Positions 1 to 6,937 are shown, counted from the first letter of the stretch. The stretch is DNA of 7,424 bases from Clostridiales bacterium (GCA_021203115.1 JAJQBV010000018.1:1-7424), one strand, 5' to 3'. Notes: generated from the letters alone by a model not told the origin. Made by a program: numbers and translations.

Positions 1-28
1 CCCATTTCTCGCGCCGCCGAGAAATGGG
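1..28. repeat. GC-rich perfect hairpin at window edge
   Basis: Bases 1-11 (CCCATTTCTCG) are the exact reverse complement of 18-28, leaving a 6-base loop at 12-17. The stem may continue left of the window. No T-run follows on the + strand, so it is not an obvious terminator for rightward transcription; on the minus strand the bases that would follow lie outside the window. It could be the terminator of a gene further left or part of an intergenic repeat. Confidence 0.45.
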
Positions 29-311
29 GGAAAGAGGGCGGCTCAAGAGGGCCGCCGTGCGTCCCTCTTAAGAATCTCCCTCTGTCCCGCTGGGCTTCGC
101 GCTGTCCTACCGTCAAGTGGTCTGTTCCGCCGGAGACGAAGTAACTTGTCACACACCAAAGCTGCCGCCGATGGCGGCTGGCAGCGATTGCCGTTCCGCC
201 CTGCCGTCAAGCGGCATTTCCGCTGCGCTCCCTATGCCGGAGGCGGGCGGAACGAGCAATTTTATCATCCAACGGTAGATAACATCTGCCTGAACCGCAA
301 GGTAATAACCT
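29..311. repeat. Structured non-coding region, candidate dispersed repeat
   Basis: No gene with a credible start and ribosome site is visible here; the DNA is dense in inverted repeats instead. GGCGGC at 37-42 pairs with GCCGCC at 51-56. AAGAGGG occurs at both 32-38 and 45-51, and either copy can pair with CCCTCTT at 63-69, giving competing folds. A 10-bp hairpin with one bulged T spans 161-185. A 15-bp stem with one bulged A joins 187-201 to 245-260 and encloses a 5-bp hairpin (202-206 with 212-216) plus a weaker one (219-222 with 238-241). AAGGT/ACCTT closes a small hairpin at 299-312. Such modular folding is typical of intergenic repeat families, but only one copy is in view, so the repeat status is inference. 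Confidence 0.4.
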
Positions 312-387
312 TTGATGAAAAAGCGTGATAGTCCATTGTTTTTTGCATGGGGTGGCACACCATGTCCTGATTCCTACTATACCACAG

Positions 388-432
388 AAACCTTGAAAAA
401 AGATGGAATGCTTCAATCTTTTTTCAAGGTTT
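388..432. promoter_or_regulatory. 17-bp perfect AT-rich inverted repeat in the leader of the tannase-like gene
   Basis: Bases 388-404 (AAACCTTGAAAAAAGAT) are the exact reverse complement of 416-432, with an 11-base loop at 405-415. A G-T wobble (387/433) and an A-T pair (386/434) extend it. It ends about 40 bases upstream of the start codon at 474. On the + strand the right arm runs into a five-T tract (430-434), so an RNA hairpin here could act as a terminator for transcription from the left, or as an attenuator. As DNA it could be an operator for a dimeric regulator. The sequence does not decide between these. Confidence 0.55.
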
Positions 433-439
433 TTATGAT
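412..439 (+). promoter_or_regulatory. Possible sigma-A promoter for the tannase-like gene
   Basis: TATGAT at 434-439 is a good -10 hexamer. The best partner is TTCAAT at 412-417, a weak -35 at 16-base spacing. This promoter would start transcription near 446 and overlap the right arm of the palindrome at 388-432, consistent with an operator overlapping a promoter. An alternative -10 is TACTAT at 375-380, with no convincing -35; that would place the hairpin inside the transcript. Confidence 0.3.
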
Positions 440-458
440 AGGATGGCCAAAACAAGAC

Positions 459-465
459 AAGGAGG
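459..465 (+). promoter_or_regulatory. Ribosome binding site fixing the start of the tannase-like gene
   Basis: AAGGAGG lies 8 bases before ATG at 474. This start puts a lipoprotein signal peptide exactly at the N-terminus. The in-frame ATG at 312 would add 54 residues with no signal-like character, so it is not used. Confidence 0.85.
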
Positions 466-473
466 TCTTTCCC

Positions 474-2891
474 ATGAAGAAATTCACCGCGCTGCTCTGT
501 GCGCTGGCCATGGTGCTGAGCCTGGCTGCCTGCGGCAGCAGCACATCCTCCGGTTCGGAAACGACAGAATCCGCGTCCTCGTCAGAGGACAGTTCTGCCG
601 CCGCCTCGGAAACCCAGGCGGTATCCTCCGACAAGGAGTACATCGAATCCACCCTGAACCTGGCCAACAACACCGACTATACCTGGAGCTATGACTCCGG
701 CGCGGACGCCTGGGTCATGTCCATCGTCTCCGCCGTGGCCTATCCGGAGATCGAGGACGAGGAGGGCGTCTCCGTCTGCGTTCCCGGCGGCTATGTCACC
801 GGCATCGACACGGATGGCGACGGCACTGCAGATATCACGTCGGACAGCTATACGGATGCGGTAAACGGCAGCCTGGTCATCGATTACGATGCCGAGATTA
901 CCAGCACGAACGGTCAGGTCTACACGGCTGCAACCGCGCCGGTAATCCTGAATACCGGTGCGGCCGGATACAGCTCATCAACCAACACCACGGCATCAAC
1001 CACCTATGCATCCGAGGGTTACATCAATGTTTCCTGCGGCAATCGGGGAAAACAGGATACCTCCACGGATGAGGACGGCAACACCTACTACACTGGCGAT
1101 GCCCCTTCCTGCCTGTCCGATCAGAAGGCAGCCGCCCGGTTTGTGAAATACAATATCCTGCTGGGCAACCTCCCCGGCAGCGTGGATTATTTCGTCTCCA
1201 CCGGCGGTTCCGGCGGCGGCGCGCATGCAACTATGTTTGTTGCCACCTCGAACAACTCTGATTTCTATCCCTATCAGGAGGAAGTCGGCGCGGTGGGCTG
1301 CTATCTGAATGAGGACGGCACCTATACCACCACGGTCACCATTGACGGGGAAGAGGTTGATCTGTCCGACGGCGCATGGGGCTGCATCGCCTACAGTGCA
1401 ATCACCTCGCTTTATGAGGCGGATATGGCTCTGGCGTTTGAATATTATCTGGACACCGATTACGACTTCGGCTCCGATTTTCAGGCACAGCTGGCAGAAT
1501 ACCTTTCGGAAGAATATATGGAATACATCAACGGGCAGAACCTGACCGTCGAGGAGGCGGATGTGGGCTTTGATCTGGACGGGGACGGTGAGCTTGGCAG
1601 CACAATTGCCCTGACCATCGAGTACGACGAAGACCTGTACGCTGACACCAACGGCTACGGCGGATCCTATCTGGATCTTTATCTGGCGGAGTTTGTCTCC
1701 AACCTCCAGTGGTATCTGGATAATCTGGATTACACGGATGGGTGGACGTGGTTTGACGAGGACGGAAATGCGCTGTCTGACGATGAAGTTGCGGCTATGA
1801 CCACAGAGGAAAAGGCGGCGGCCTTTATCGAGGGCCGTTACACGGCCGGAAGCAGCACGGACGACGGTATGAACGGTGATCTGCCCAGCGGCATGAACGG
1901 TGCGGCGGACTTCGGCGGCGGCAGGGGAGAAATCTCCAACGGTGAAATGCCGGATATGGATGGGGCAGCCGACGGTGAAATGCCGGACGATCTGGATACG
2001 GAAGATCTGCCCGACAGAGGGTCTGCGGGACGAGGTGATTTATCTGACGGTGAGGCACCCGACGAGATTGATACCGCCAGCCTGGCTGACACCGACATGA
2101 CAGAGGCAGATGTCCCGTCTGACACGGATTCCTCCAGCACGAATGAGAATGTTGACACCAGCGGCGACACGATGGATGTGGGTACGCCCGATGCCGGAAC
2201 CACGCAGGCAGCCGGAAGCTCCACCGATTCCTCCAACTACTCCAGCTACGAGGAGATGGTAGAGGCGTATGCCGCCGACATCGCCGAAATCGAGGCCGGG
2301 GATGAATACGGCAACAACATCGTCTCCCTCTACAATCCGCTGAACTACATCGGCGACGAAGATACCGAGGGTGCGGCGTGGACACGCATTGTCATGGGTG
2401 CCGCTGAGGGCGATATGTCCATGTTCTCCTCCCTGAATCTTCAGATTGCGTGGCTGAATGCCGGGACAGACTGTGAGATTGAGTGGCAATGGGACGGCGG
2501 CCATGTACCCTCTGAGGTTCTGAGCAGTTCCTTCGCGCTGTACGTTGATCAGATGTACGCCGAATACGCCGACGGCGCAGAGATAGAAACGGCTGCGGCG
2601 GAGACGCAGACCGCAAACGGAACTGCCACAGAGGCCACCGGCACAGACCTGAGCAGCTGGGTCGATTACTCCGACCTCACCAGTGTCTACTTCTCTCTGG
2701 CCGATGCCGTATCCTACCGCACCGCGGGAGCCAGCAAGGCTATGCCGGGATTTGATGTCATTGATTACGGACAGGAAGACTATGTATTCGGCAGCAGCAC
2801 ACAGGATGCCCGCCACTGGAATACCTTCCTGCTGGATATCTTCGAGGAATATGCAGACACACTCTCTGATCTGTTTAATGCCGGATCATAA
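474..2891 (+). CDS. Tannase-like (subtype B) alpha/beta-hydrolase lipoprotein
   Basis: The predicted product is an 805-residue extracytoplasmic lipoprotein with signal peptide 1-19, lipobox LAAC and lipid-anchored Cys20. A Ser/Glu-rich linker (about 21-52) follows. The hydrolase core has GYINVSCGNRG (182-192) and the nucleophile elbow GGSGGG (244-249, Ser246), preceded by the DQKAAARFVKYN stretch (216-227) typical of subtype-B tannases. The second half has WTRIVMGAAEGD (636-647) and WDGGHVPSE (673-681). Asp647 and His677 are the likely acid and base; their spacing of about 30 residues fits the Asp/His spacing in Lactobacillus plantarum tannase. A C-terminal segment (about 755-805, with FDVIDYG and DARHWNTF) also resembles the family. 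Known members hydrolyse galloyl or related aromatic esters; the substrate here is unknown. The protein is much longer than typical tannases of about 470-600 residues, partly because of an acidic, Gly/Met/Asp-rich insert at about 456-592. Two Asp-rich loops (112-123, 367-378) resemble calcium sites. Family assignment is fairly sure, activity is not. Confidence 0.75.
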   Translation: MKKFTALLCALAMVLSLAACGSSTSSGSETTESASSSEDSSAAASETQAVSSDKEYIESTLNLANNTDYTWSYDSGADAWVMSIVSAVAYPEIEDEEGVSVCVPGGYVTGIDTDGDGTADITSDSYTDAVNGSLVIDYDAEITSTNGQVYTAATAPVILNTGAAGYSSSTNTTASTTYASEGYINVSCGNRGKQDTSTDEDGNTYYTGDAPSCLSDQKAAARFVKYNILLGNLPGSVDYFVSTGGSGGGAHATMFVATSNNSDFYPYQEEVGAVGCYLNEDGTYTTTVTIDGEEVDLSDGAWGCIAYSAITSLYEADMALAFEYYLDTDYDFGSDFQAQLAEYLSEEYMEYINGQNLTVEEADVGFDLDGDGELGSTIALTIEYDEDLYADTNGYGGSYLDLYLAEFVSNLQWYLDNLDYTDGWTWFDEDGNALSDDEVAAMTTEEKAAAFIEGRYTAGSSTDDGMNGDLPSGMNGAADFGGGRGEISNGEMPDMDGAADGEMPDDLDTEDLPDRGSAGRGDLSDGEAPDEIDTASLADTDMTEADVPSDTDSSSTNENVDTSGDTMDVGTPDAGTTQAAGSSTDSSNYSSYEEMVEAYAADIAEIEAGDEYGNNIVSLYNPLNYIGDEDTEGAAWTRIVMGAAEGDMSMFSSLNLQIAWLNAGTDCEIEWQWDGGHVPSEVLSSSFALYVDQMYAEYADGAEIETAAAETQTANGTATEATGTDLSSWVDYSDLTSVYFSLADAVSYRTAGASKAMPGFDVIDYGQEDYVFGSSTQDARHWNTFLLDIFEEYADTLSDLFNAGS

Positions 2892-2913
2892 GTGTACCAT
2901 AAATCCATCCTTG

Positions 2914-2958
2914 ACAGAACAGCCGACTCGCAAATTTCTGTGAGCCGGCTGTTTCTGT
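2914..2958. terminator. Intrinsic terminator between convergent genes
   Basis: AACAGCCG (2918-2925) pairs with CGGCTGTT (2946-2953). After one A-C mismatch, CTC/GAG, a wobble and CA/TG close a 6-base loop at 2933-2938. ACAG (2914-2917) and CTGT (2955-2958) extend the stem past a bulged T. On the + strand it is followed by T-rich DNA (TTTCTGTATTCGTTTT), so it should stop the tannase-like transcript. It also sits 23 bases beyond the cysA stop codon and may serve the opposite strand, though the T-run there is poor. Confidence 0.75.
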
Positions 2959-2981
2959 ATTCGTTTTCATATTTTAAGCGC

Positions 2982-4049
2982 CTACAGAGACTCGATGTCA
3001 ACCCCCTCCAGTCTCTGATTCTCATAGGTGCGGGTCTCTCCCCCGTCCAGCACATAGACGCGGTATATGAACACACACATCCGCTCCCCGACCTCCACCG
3101 GACGCCGCTCCAACGAGCGGTTTGTCGTCAGGGAAAGCCCTCTCACATCCAATGTCAGCTCCAAAAAGCTTCCGCGGAAGGCGATATCCGTGATCGTCCC
3201 CTCCTCCGCATCCGCGATCAGGCTTTGATATTTCTCATTATCACTCTTGAATGTCTCCACAAACTCCGGCCGGATCACCGTCGAAGCTCCCTTCGGGATA
3301 CACTCAAACCCCTTGAACCCGCTGAAATCGGTGTGTACGGACGAGGTCCCGATAAACTGCGCCACAAAGGAGGTATTCGGGTTTTTATAGATATCGACCG
3401 GGCGCCCCTTCTGCTCCAGCTGCCCCTCGTTAATGATGATAATCTCATCCGCGACCTCCACCGCCTCCTCCTGATCATGGGTGACAAAAATGCTGGTGAT
3501 TCCCACACGGGCAATCATCCTTTTCAGCCAGCCTCGGAGCTCTTTTCGCACCTTGGCATCGATGGCGGCAAAGGGTTCATCGAGAAGCAAAAGCTGCGGG
3601 TTCGGCGCAAGCGCGCGGGCGAAAGCCTCCCTCTGGCGCTGACCGCCGGAAAGCTCGTTCGGATACCGCCGCTCCATTCCCTCCAGTCCGACCAGGCGAA
3701 TCAGCTCCGTCACCCTCTCGCGAATCTCTGCCGCGCTTTTTTTCTGCACCTTCAGCCCGAAAGCGATGTTCTCGTAAACCGTCATATAGCGGAACAGGGC
3801 GTAATTCTGAAAAACAAAACCGATGCCGCGCTCTCCCGCCGGCACGTCATTGACCACCTTGCCCTCAATGACCACGTCGCCGGAATCCTGCCGCTCCAGC
3901 CCCGCAATCATCCGCAGGATCGTCGTTTTTCCGCTTCCGCTGGGTCCGAGGAGCGCGACCAGCTTTCCCTTCTCCACGCCAAAACTGATATCCTTCGCCG
4001 CCTCATAGGATCCGAAATTTTTATTGATATGCTTCATCTCGACATACAT
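2982..4049 (-). CDS. cysA: Sulfate ABC transporter ATP-binding protein CysA
   Basis: This is the cytoplasmic ATPase that powers sulfate uptake through CysT/CysW. Counting from ATG at 4049 (355 residues, close to the usual 350-365), the Walker A motif GPSGSGKT is at 35-42, the Q-loop Gln in FVFQNY at 81, the signature LSGGQ at 133-137, Walker B LLLLDEP at 153-159 and the switch His in THD at 191. A TOBE-like C-terminal domain follows from about 260. AIDAKVRKELRGWL after Walker B is characteristic of CysA. An upstream in-frame GTG at 4070, 2 bases after the cysW stop, would add 7 residues. I prefer the ATG because a GGAGG lies at 4061-4065, inside that extension, and because MYVEMKHINKNFG aligns with the normal family N-terminus. 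The residue after QRQR is Glu (141), where Val or Thr is more common. It is the last gene of the operon. Confidence 0.93.
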   Translation of the reverse strand: MYVEMKHINKNFGSYEAAKDISFGVEKGKLVALLGPSGSGKTTILRMIAGLERQDSGDVVIEGKVVNDVPAGERGIGFVFQNYALFRYMTVYENIAFGLKVQKKSAAEIRERVTELIRLVGLEGMERRYPNELSGGQRQREAFARALAPNPQLLLLDEPFAAIDAKVRKELRGWLKRMIARVGITSIFVTHDQEEAVEVADEIIIINEGQLEQKGRPVDIYKNPNTSFVAQFIGTSSVHTDFSGFKGFECIPKGASTVIRPEFVETFKSDNEKYQSLIADAEEGTITDIAFRGSFLELTLDVRGLSLTTNRSLERRPVEVGERMCVFIYRVYVLDGGETRTYENQRLEGVDIESL

Positions 4050-4060
4050 AGTATCTGTGT

Positions 4061-4065
4061 CCTCC
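4061..4065 (-). promoter_or_regulatory. Ribosome binding site favouring the ATG start of cysA
   Basis: On the minus strand GGAGG lies 11 bases before ATG 4049-4047. The alternative GTG at 4070-4068 has only a poor AAAG directly before it. The spacing is slightly long, so the choice is probable rather than certain. Confidence 0.5.
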
Positions 4066-4072
4066 GGCACCT

Positions 4073-4969
4073 TTATTTCTCTTCTTCTTTCTTTCCCTTA
4101 TACTCCACAATCTGCTTAACAATCAGAACGGCAATCGCCATCATCACCAGCAGGGAAGAAACCGCAAACGCCTGCGTGATGGAATCCGCGCTGCCCGCCA
4201 TGTACAGAGCATCCACCTCCAGCGGTAACGTAAAGGTCTTTCCTCTGGTCTTGGAGACCGCATAGACCGCACCGAACTCTCCCAACGCCCGCGCAGCGCA
4301 GAGAATAATCCCATAAAGCAGCGCCCACTTGATATGTGGGAATGTGATTTTCCGGAAAATGGTAAATCCCTTTGCGCCCATCATCGCGGCTGCTTCCTCC
4401 TCCGCATTTCCCTGCGCCTGCATCACCGGAATCAGTTCCCTTGATACAAAGGGGAACGTGACAAAGATGGTGGCGAGAACGACGCCCGGGACGGAAAACA
4501 CCAGCGCGATATCGGTGCCCAGACGGCTGTTGATCCAATCCAGCGCCGGGGTCGCCCACCCCATCCGTCCGAAGGTCATGATAAACGCGAGACCCGCAAT
4601 GACCGGCGAGATGGAAAAGGGAATGTCAATCAATGTGGACAGCACATGCCTCCCGCGAAAGTCAAACTTCGTAACCAGCCACGAGGCACAGAGCCCGAAA
4701 AATGTGTTGACCCCCACCGCGATGCCTGTCGCGATCAGCGTAACCTTCAGCGCCGACAGGGTATTTTCTGCCGTGACAGCGCTCACATAAAGCGCCAGCC
4801 CGTCCTTCAACGAGCGGTAAATCACCGCTGCCAGCGGCAAAATCAGCATGATGACAAAAAACGCCGCGCCGATAAGGATCAGGACCACCGGAATCGGACT
4901 TCCCTTTTTCTTTTTCTCCGTCGCGGATCCTGATAATTTATTTTCCTGTTTCAAAACGAAACCCTCCAC
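4073..4969 (-). CDS. cysW: Sulfate ABC transporter permease CysW
   Basis: This is an inner-membrane subunit of the sulfate importer, expected to pair with CysT to form the channel. About six hydrophobic segments are visible (roughly 27-50, 74-98, 112-133, 153-175, 215-238, 264-288). The cytoplasmic EAA loop that docks on the ATPase runs EEEAAAMMGAKG (190-201) into FRKITFP (205-211). DIPFSISPVIAGL (115-127), RALGEFGAV (227-235) and TLPLEVDALY (247-256) match CysW proteins of E. coli type. The 298-residue length is normal. The start is ambiguous. GTG at 4969 has AAAGGA 8 bases upstream. TTG at 4954 has GGAGGG 7 bases upstream, inside the first codons, and would give 293 residues. Neither changes the membrane domain. 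The gap to the cysT stop is 12 bases. The sequence ends in a charged KGKKEEEK tail. Confidence 0.92.
   Translation of the reverse strand: MEGFVLKQENKLSGSATEKKKKGSPIPVVLILIGAAFFVIMLILPLAAVIYRSLKDGLALYVSAVTAENTLSALKVTLIATGIAVGVNTFFGLCASWLVTKFDFRGRHVLSTLIDIPFSISPVIAGLAFIMTFGRMGWATPALDWINSRLGTDIALVFSVPGVVLATIFVTFPFVSRELIPVMQAQGNAEEEAAAMMGAKGFTIFRKITFPHIKWALLYGIILCAARALGEFGAVYAVSKTRGKTFTLPLEVDALYMAGSADSITQAFAVSSLLVMMAIAVLIVKQIVEYKGKKEEEK
4962..4967 (-). promoter_or_regulatory. Internal Shine-Dalgarno pointing to an alternative TTG start of cysW
   Basis: On the minus strand GGAGGG follows the first base pair of the GTG start and precedes TTG (4954-4952) by 7 bases. It is a stronger match to anti-16S than AAAGGA upstream of the GTG, so translation may begin at the TTG. 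Confidence 0.4.
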
Positions 4970-4981
4970 GAATGTTTTCCT

Positions 4982-5812
4982 TTACGCAGACCGTCTTCCA
5001 GCCGCCAGCTGAATCATATTGATCACAAACAGCAGCAAAAAAGAAATAATCAGAAGCACCAGCGCGATCGCCGCCGCTCCCTCGTAGTCCGCGTTGCCGG
5101 AATTCAATTTCTGCATAATCACATAGGAAACCACCTGTGTTCCCTGTTTTTCGCTGTTTCCGGATATATAAATCACGCTTCCGTACTCGCCGATCCCCCG
5201 CGCCAGCGCCAGTCCGAAGCCCGTGAGCAGCGCCGGCGTAAGCTCCGGCAGGATCACACGGCGAAACGTGTAGATCCGGTTCGCGCCCAGCATGGACGCG
5301 GCCTCCTCATAGGAACCCGGCAACTTCTCCAGCACCGGTTGCAACGCCCGCACCACAAAGGGAATGCCGATAAAAATCAGCGCGATGGTCAGTCCGATTT
5401 TTGTATAGGAAACTTTGATCCCCACATTTTCCAGCAAGCCGCCCAGAACGCCCTGCGTCGAATACATCTTGGAAAGTGTAATGCCGGCAACCGCCGTGGG
5501 CAGCGCAAACGGAAGCTCAATCATCGCATCCATCAGGCGTTTCCCCGGAAACTCGTACCGCACCAGAATCCACGCCAGAATCAGGCCGAAAACACAGTTG
5601 ATCACCGCCGCGATCAGTGAGCAGAGTATACTGGTGCGAAACGCCTGCACCACATTATCCCGCAGCAGAATGCCCCAGAACTCCGCCCAGCTCAGCTGAA
5701 AAGAATACGCGAGAATGGACGCCAGCGGGATCAGTATCAGCAAAGGCAACATTGTGATGGTGATTCCGGCAGTCAGCCCCCTGCCGGGAATCACCGGTTT
5801 GTTTTTTCTCAT
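4982..5812 (-). CDS. cysT: Sulfate ABC transporter permease CysT
   Basis: This is the partner permease of CysW (the gene is also called cysU). The 276 residues have about six membrane segments, at roughly 15-38, 62-85, 98-116, 138-160, 193-217 and 246-269. The EAA loop is YEEAASMLGANR (168-179) with FRRVILP (183-189), the contact to the ATPase. IELPFALPTAVAGITL (98-113) and LARGIGEYGSVIYISGN (203-219) are characteristic of CysT. The ATG start is supported by AGGAG 9 bases upstream on the minus strand. It follows the binding-protein gene after 20 bases and is followed by cysW after 12, so all are presumably on one transcript. No truncation or missing motif is seen. Confidence 0.93.
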   Translation of the reverse strand: MRKNKPVIPGRGLTAGITITMLPLLILIPLASILAYSFQLSWAEFWGILLRDNVVQAFRTSILCSLIAAVINCVFGLILAWILVRYEFPGKRLMDAMIELPFALPTAVAGITLSKMYSTQGVLGGLLENVGIKVSYTKIGLTIALIFIGIPFVVRALQPVLEKLPGSYEEAASMLGANRIYTFRRVILPELTPALLTGFGLALARGIGEYGSVIYISGNSEKQGTQVVSYVIMQKLNSGNADYEGAAAIALVLLIISFLLLFVINMIQLAAGRRSA

Positions 5813-5832
5813 TTTACATTGCTCCTGTTTGC

Positions 5833-6897
5833 TTACTCCGCGTTGTAGATCTCGTCAAAGATCGCGCCGTCCTGGAAGAAGTCCTCATACGCCTGGTCCC
5901 AGCCGCCGAAATCATCGATCGTGCAGAGGTTTACAGAAAGATCAAAGGTGTCGGAAAATGTCTCCAGAAACACCTCATTGCTGGGACGGTAATAATAATA
6001 TCCGGCCACCGTCTGACCCTCATAGCTGTAGAGGTACTCCAGATAAGACTGCGCCACCTCCCGCGTGCCGTTGTCATCCACATTCTCATCCACGATGGCG
6101 ACAGAGGGCTCTGCCAGAATGCTGACACTGGGCGTCACAAGCTCAAACTCATCAGGGTATTCCTCCATCGCCAGCAGCGCCTCGTTTTCCCACGCGATCA
6201 GGACATCGCCCTGCCCGTTTTCCACAAAGGTCGTTGTTGCGCCGCGGGCACCGGAATCCATAACGAGAACATTGTCATAGAGAGCCGAGACAAAGGACCG
6301 CATCTGCTCCTCATCCCCGCCGTACTGCAGATCCGCATAATACCATGCGGCAAGGAAATTCCAGCACGCGCCGCCGGAAGATTTCGGATCCGGCGTGATG
6401 ACATCCACGCCCTCCGCGGTCAGGTCGTCCCAGTCCTCAATCCCCTTTTCGTTTCCGGCACGAACCAGAAACACGATCGTCGAAGTATAGGGAGAACTGT
6501 TTCTATCGAACTCATCGATCCATCCTTCCTCAATCAGGCCTTCCTCCTCGATCAGCGTGATGTCATGCGCCAGCGCCAGCGTCACCACATCCGCGTCGCT
6601 TCCCTCGATCACGGAACGCGCCTGGGAGCCGGATCCGCCATGGGACTGCACAACCTCCACCGCCTGGCCGGTCTCCTCCTCATAATACGCTGTGAAAAGT
6701 TCATTATATGCCGCGTAAAATTCCCGCGTGGGATCGTAAGAGACATTTGTGATCGTAATCACATCTCCGTCCGCGGCATCCGCCGCGCTCCCGTCATCGG
6801 ATCCGGAGCTGCTGCCGCAGGCTGTCAGGCTTCCCGCCAGCAGAATCACTGCCGCGCTCCACGCAATTCCTTTTCTCCGCAGATTTTTCCGTTTCAT
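5833..6897 (-). CDS. sbp: Sulfate-binding lipoprotein of the ABC importer (Sbp/CysP family)
   Basis: This extracellular, membrane-anchored protein binds sulfate (some relatives also thiosulfate) and delivers it to CysT/CysW. The 354 residues start with a basic signal peptide and lipobox LTAC (24-27), so Cys27 is lipidated, as usual in Gram-positives. Hallmarks in order are NVSYDPTREFY (51-61), QSHGGSGSQARSVI (84-97), DVVTLALAHD (103-112), SPYTSTIVFLVR (135-146), PDPKSSGGACWNFLAAW (169-185), DSGARGATTTFVE (214-226), GDVLIAWENEALL (230-242) and YYRPSNE (302-308). They follow E. coli Sbp closely. One deviation is Cys178, where family members normally have Arg in SGGARWNY. The ATG start has AAAGGA 9 bases upstream. 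It is the first gene of the operon, next to a divergent LacI-family regulator. Sulfate is the most likely ligand. Confidence 0.94.
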   Translation of the reverse strand: MKRKNLRRKGIAWSAAVILLAGSLTACGSSSGSDDGSAADAADGDVITITNVSYDPTREFYAAYNELFTAYYEEETGQAVEVVQSHGGSGSQARSVIEGSDADVVTLALAHDITLIEEEGLIEEGWIDEFDRNSSPYTSTIVFLVRAGNEKGIEDWDDLTAEGVDVITPDPKSSGGACWNFLAAWYYADLQYGGDEEQMRSFVSALYDNVLVMDSGARGATTTFVENGQGDVLIAWENEALLAMEEYPDEFELVTPSVSILAEPSVAIVDENVDDNGTREVAQSYLEYLYSYEGQTVAGYYYYRPSNEVFLETFSDTFDLSVNLCTIDDFGGWDQAYEDFFQDGAIFDEIYNAE

Positions 6898-6923
6898 CTT
6901 AACACGTCCTTTCCCTCACATCG

Positions 6924-6937
6924 CGCAAACGTTTGTG
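6924..6937. promoter_or_regulatory. LacI/PurR-type operator-like palindrome beside sbp
   Basis: CGCAAACGTTTGTG contains the perfect 10-bp palindrome CAAACGTTTG centred on CpG (6930/6931), the hallmark of LacI-family operators. With its flanks it is close to the E. coli PurR box ACGCAAACGTTTGCGT. It lies 26 bases upstream of the sbp start codon, downstream of the predicted sbp promoter, where a bound repressor could block elongation. It fits a CcpA cre site poorly. Confidence 0.65.

Noticed and set aside
353..370. Sigma-54 promoter (TGGCAC)
   Set aside because: The downstream GC element at correct spacing is absent.
149..455. Short minus-strand frames of 69 and 82 codons in the left region
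   Set aside because: They cross the inverted repeats and carry no domain, signal or ribosome site. The sequence is better explained as structured non-coding DNA, though similar short peptides may be annotated where the repeat occurs.
312..473. 54-residue N-terminal extension of the tannase-like gene from ATG at 312
   Set aside because: It has no ribosome site, runs through the palindrome at 388-432 and would bury the clear lipoprotein signal peptide that begins at 474.
1825..2816. Long minus-strand frames (up to 258 codons) opposite the tannase-like gene
   Set aside because: Composition is Arg/Pro/Cys-rich or patternless, with no ribosome sites; they mirror the codon bias of the real gene.
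2892..4265. 457-codon open frame on the + strand
   Set aside because: It lies antisense to cysA and part of cysW, shows no family resemblance and starts inside the terminator region; it is a GC-driven shadow.
2982..6897. Molybdate/tungstate or phosphate importer instead of sulfate
   Set aside because: Two separate permeases plus binding-protein motifs NVSYDPTRE, QSHGGSGSQA and DSGARG are specific to the sulfate/thiosulfate family.
6924..6937. CcpA catabolite-repression (cre) site
   Set aside because: The consensus TGWAANCGNTNWCA mismatches at several flanking positions, while the CAAACGTTTG core fits a PurR/LacI-type site better, with a LacI-family gene next door.
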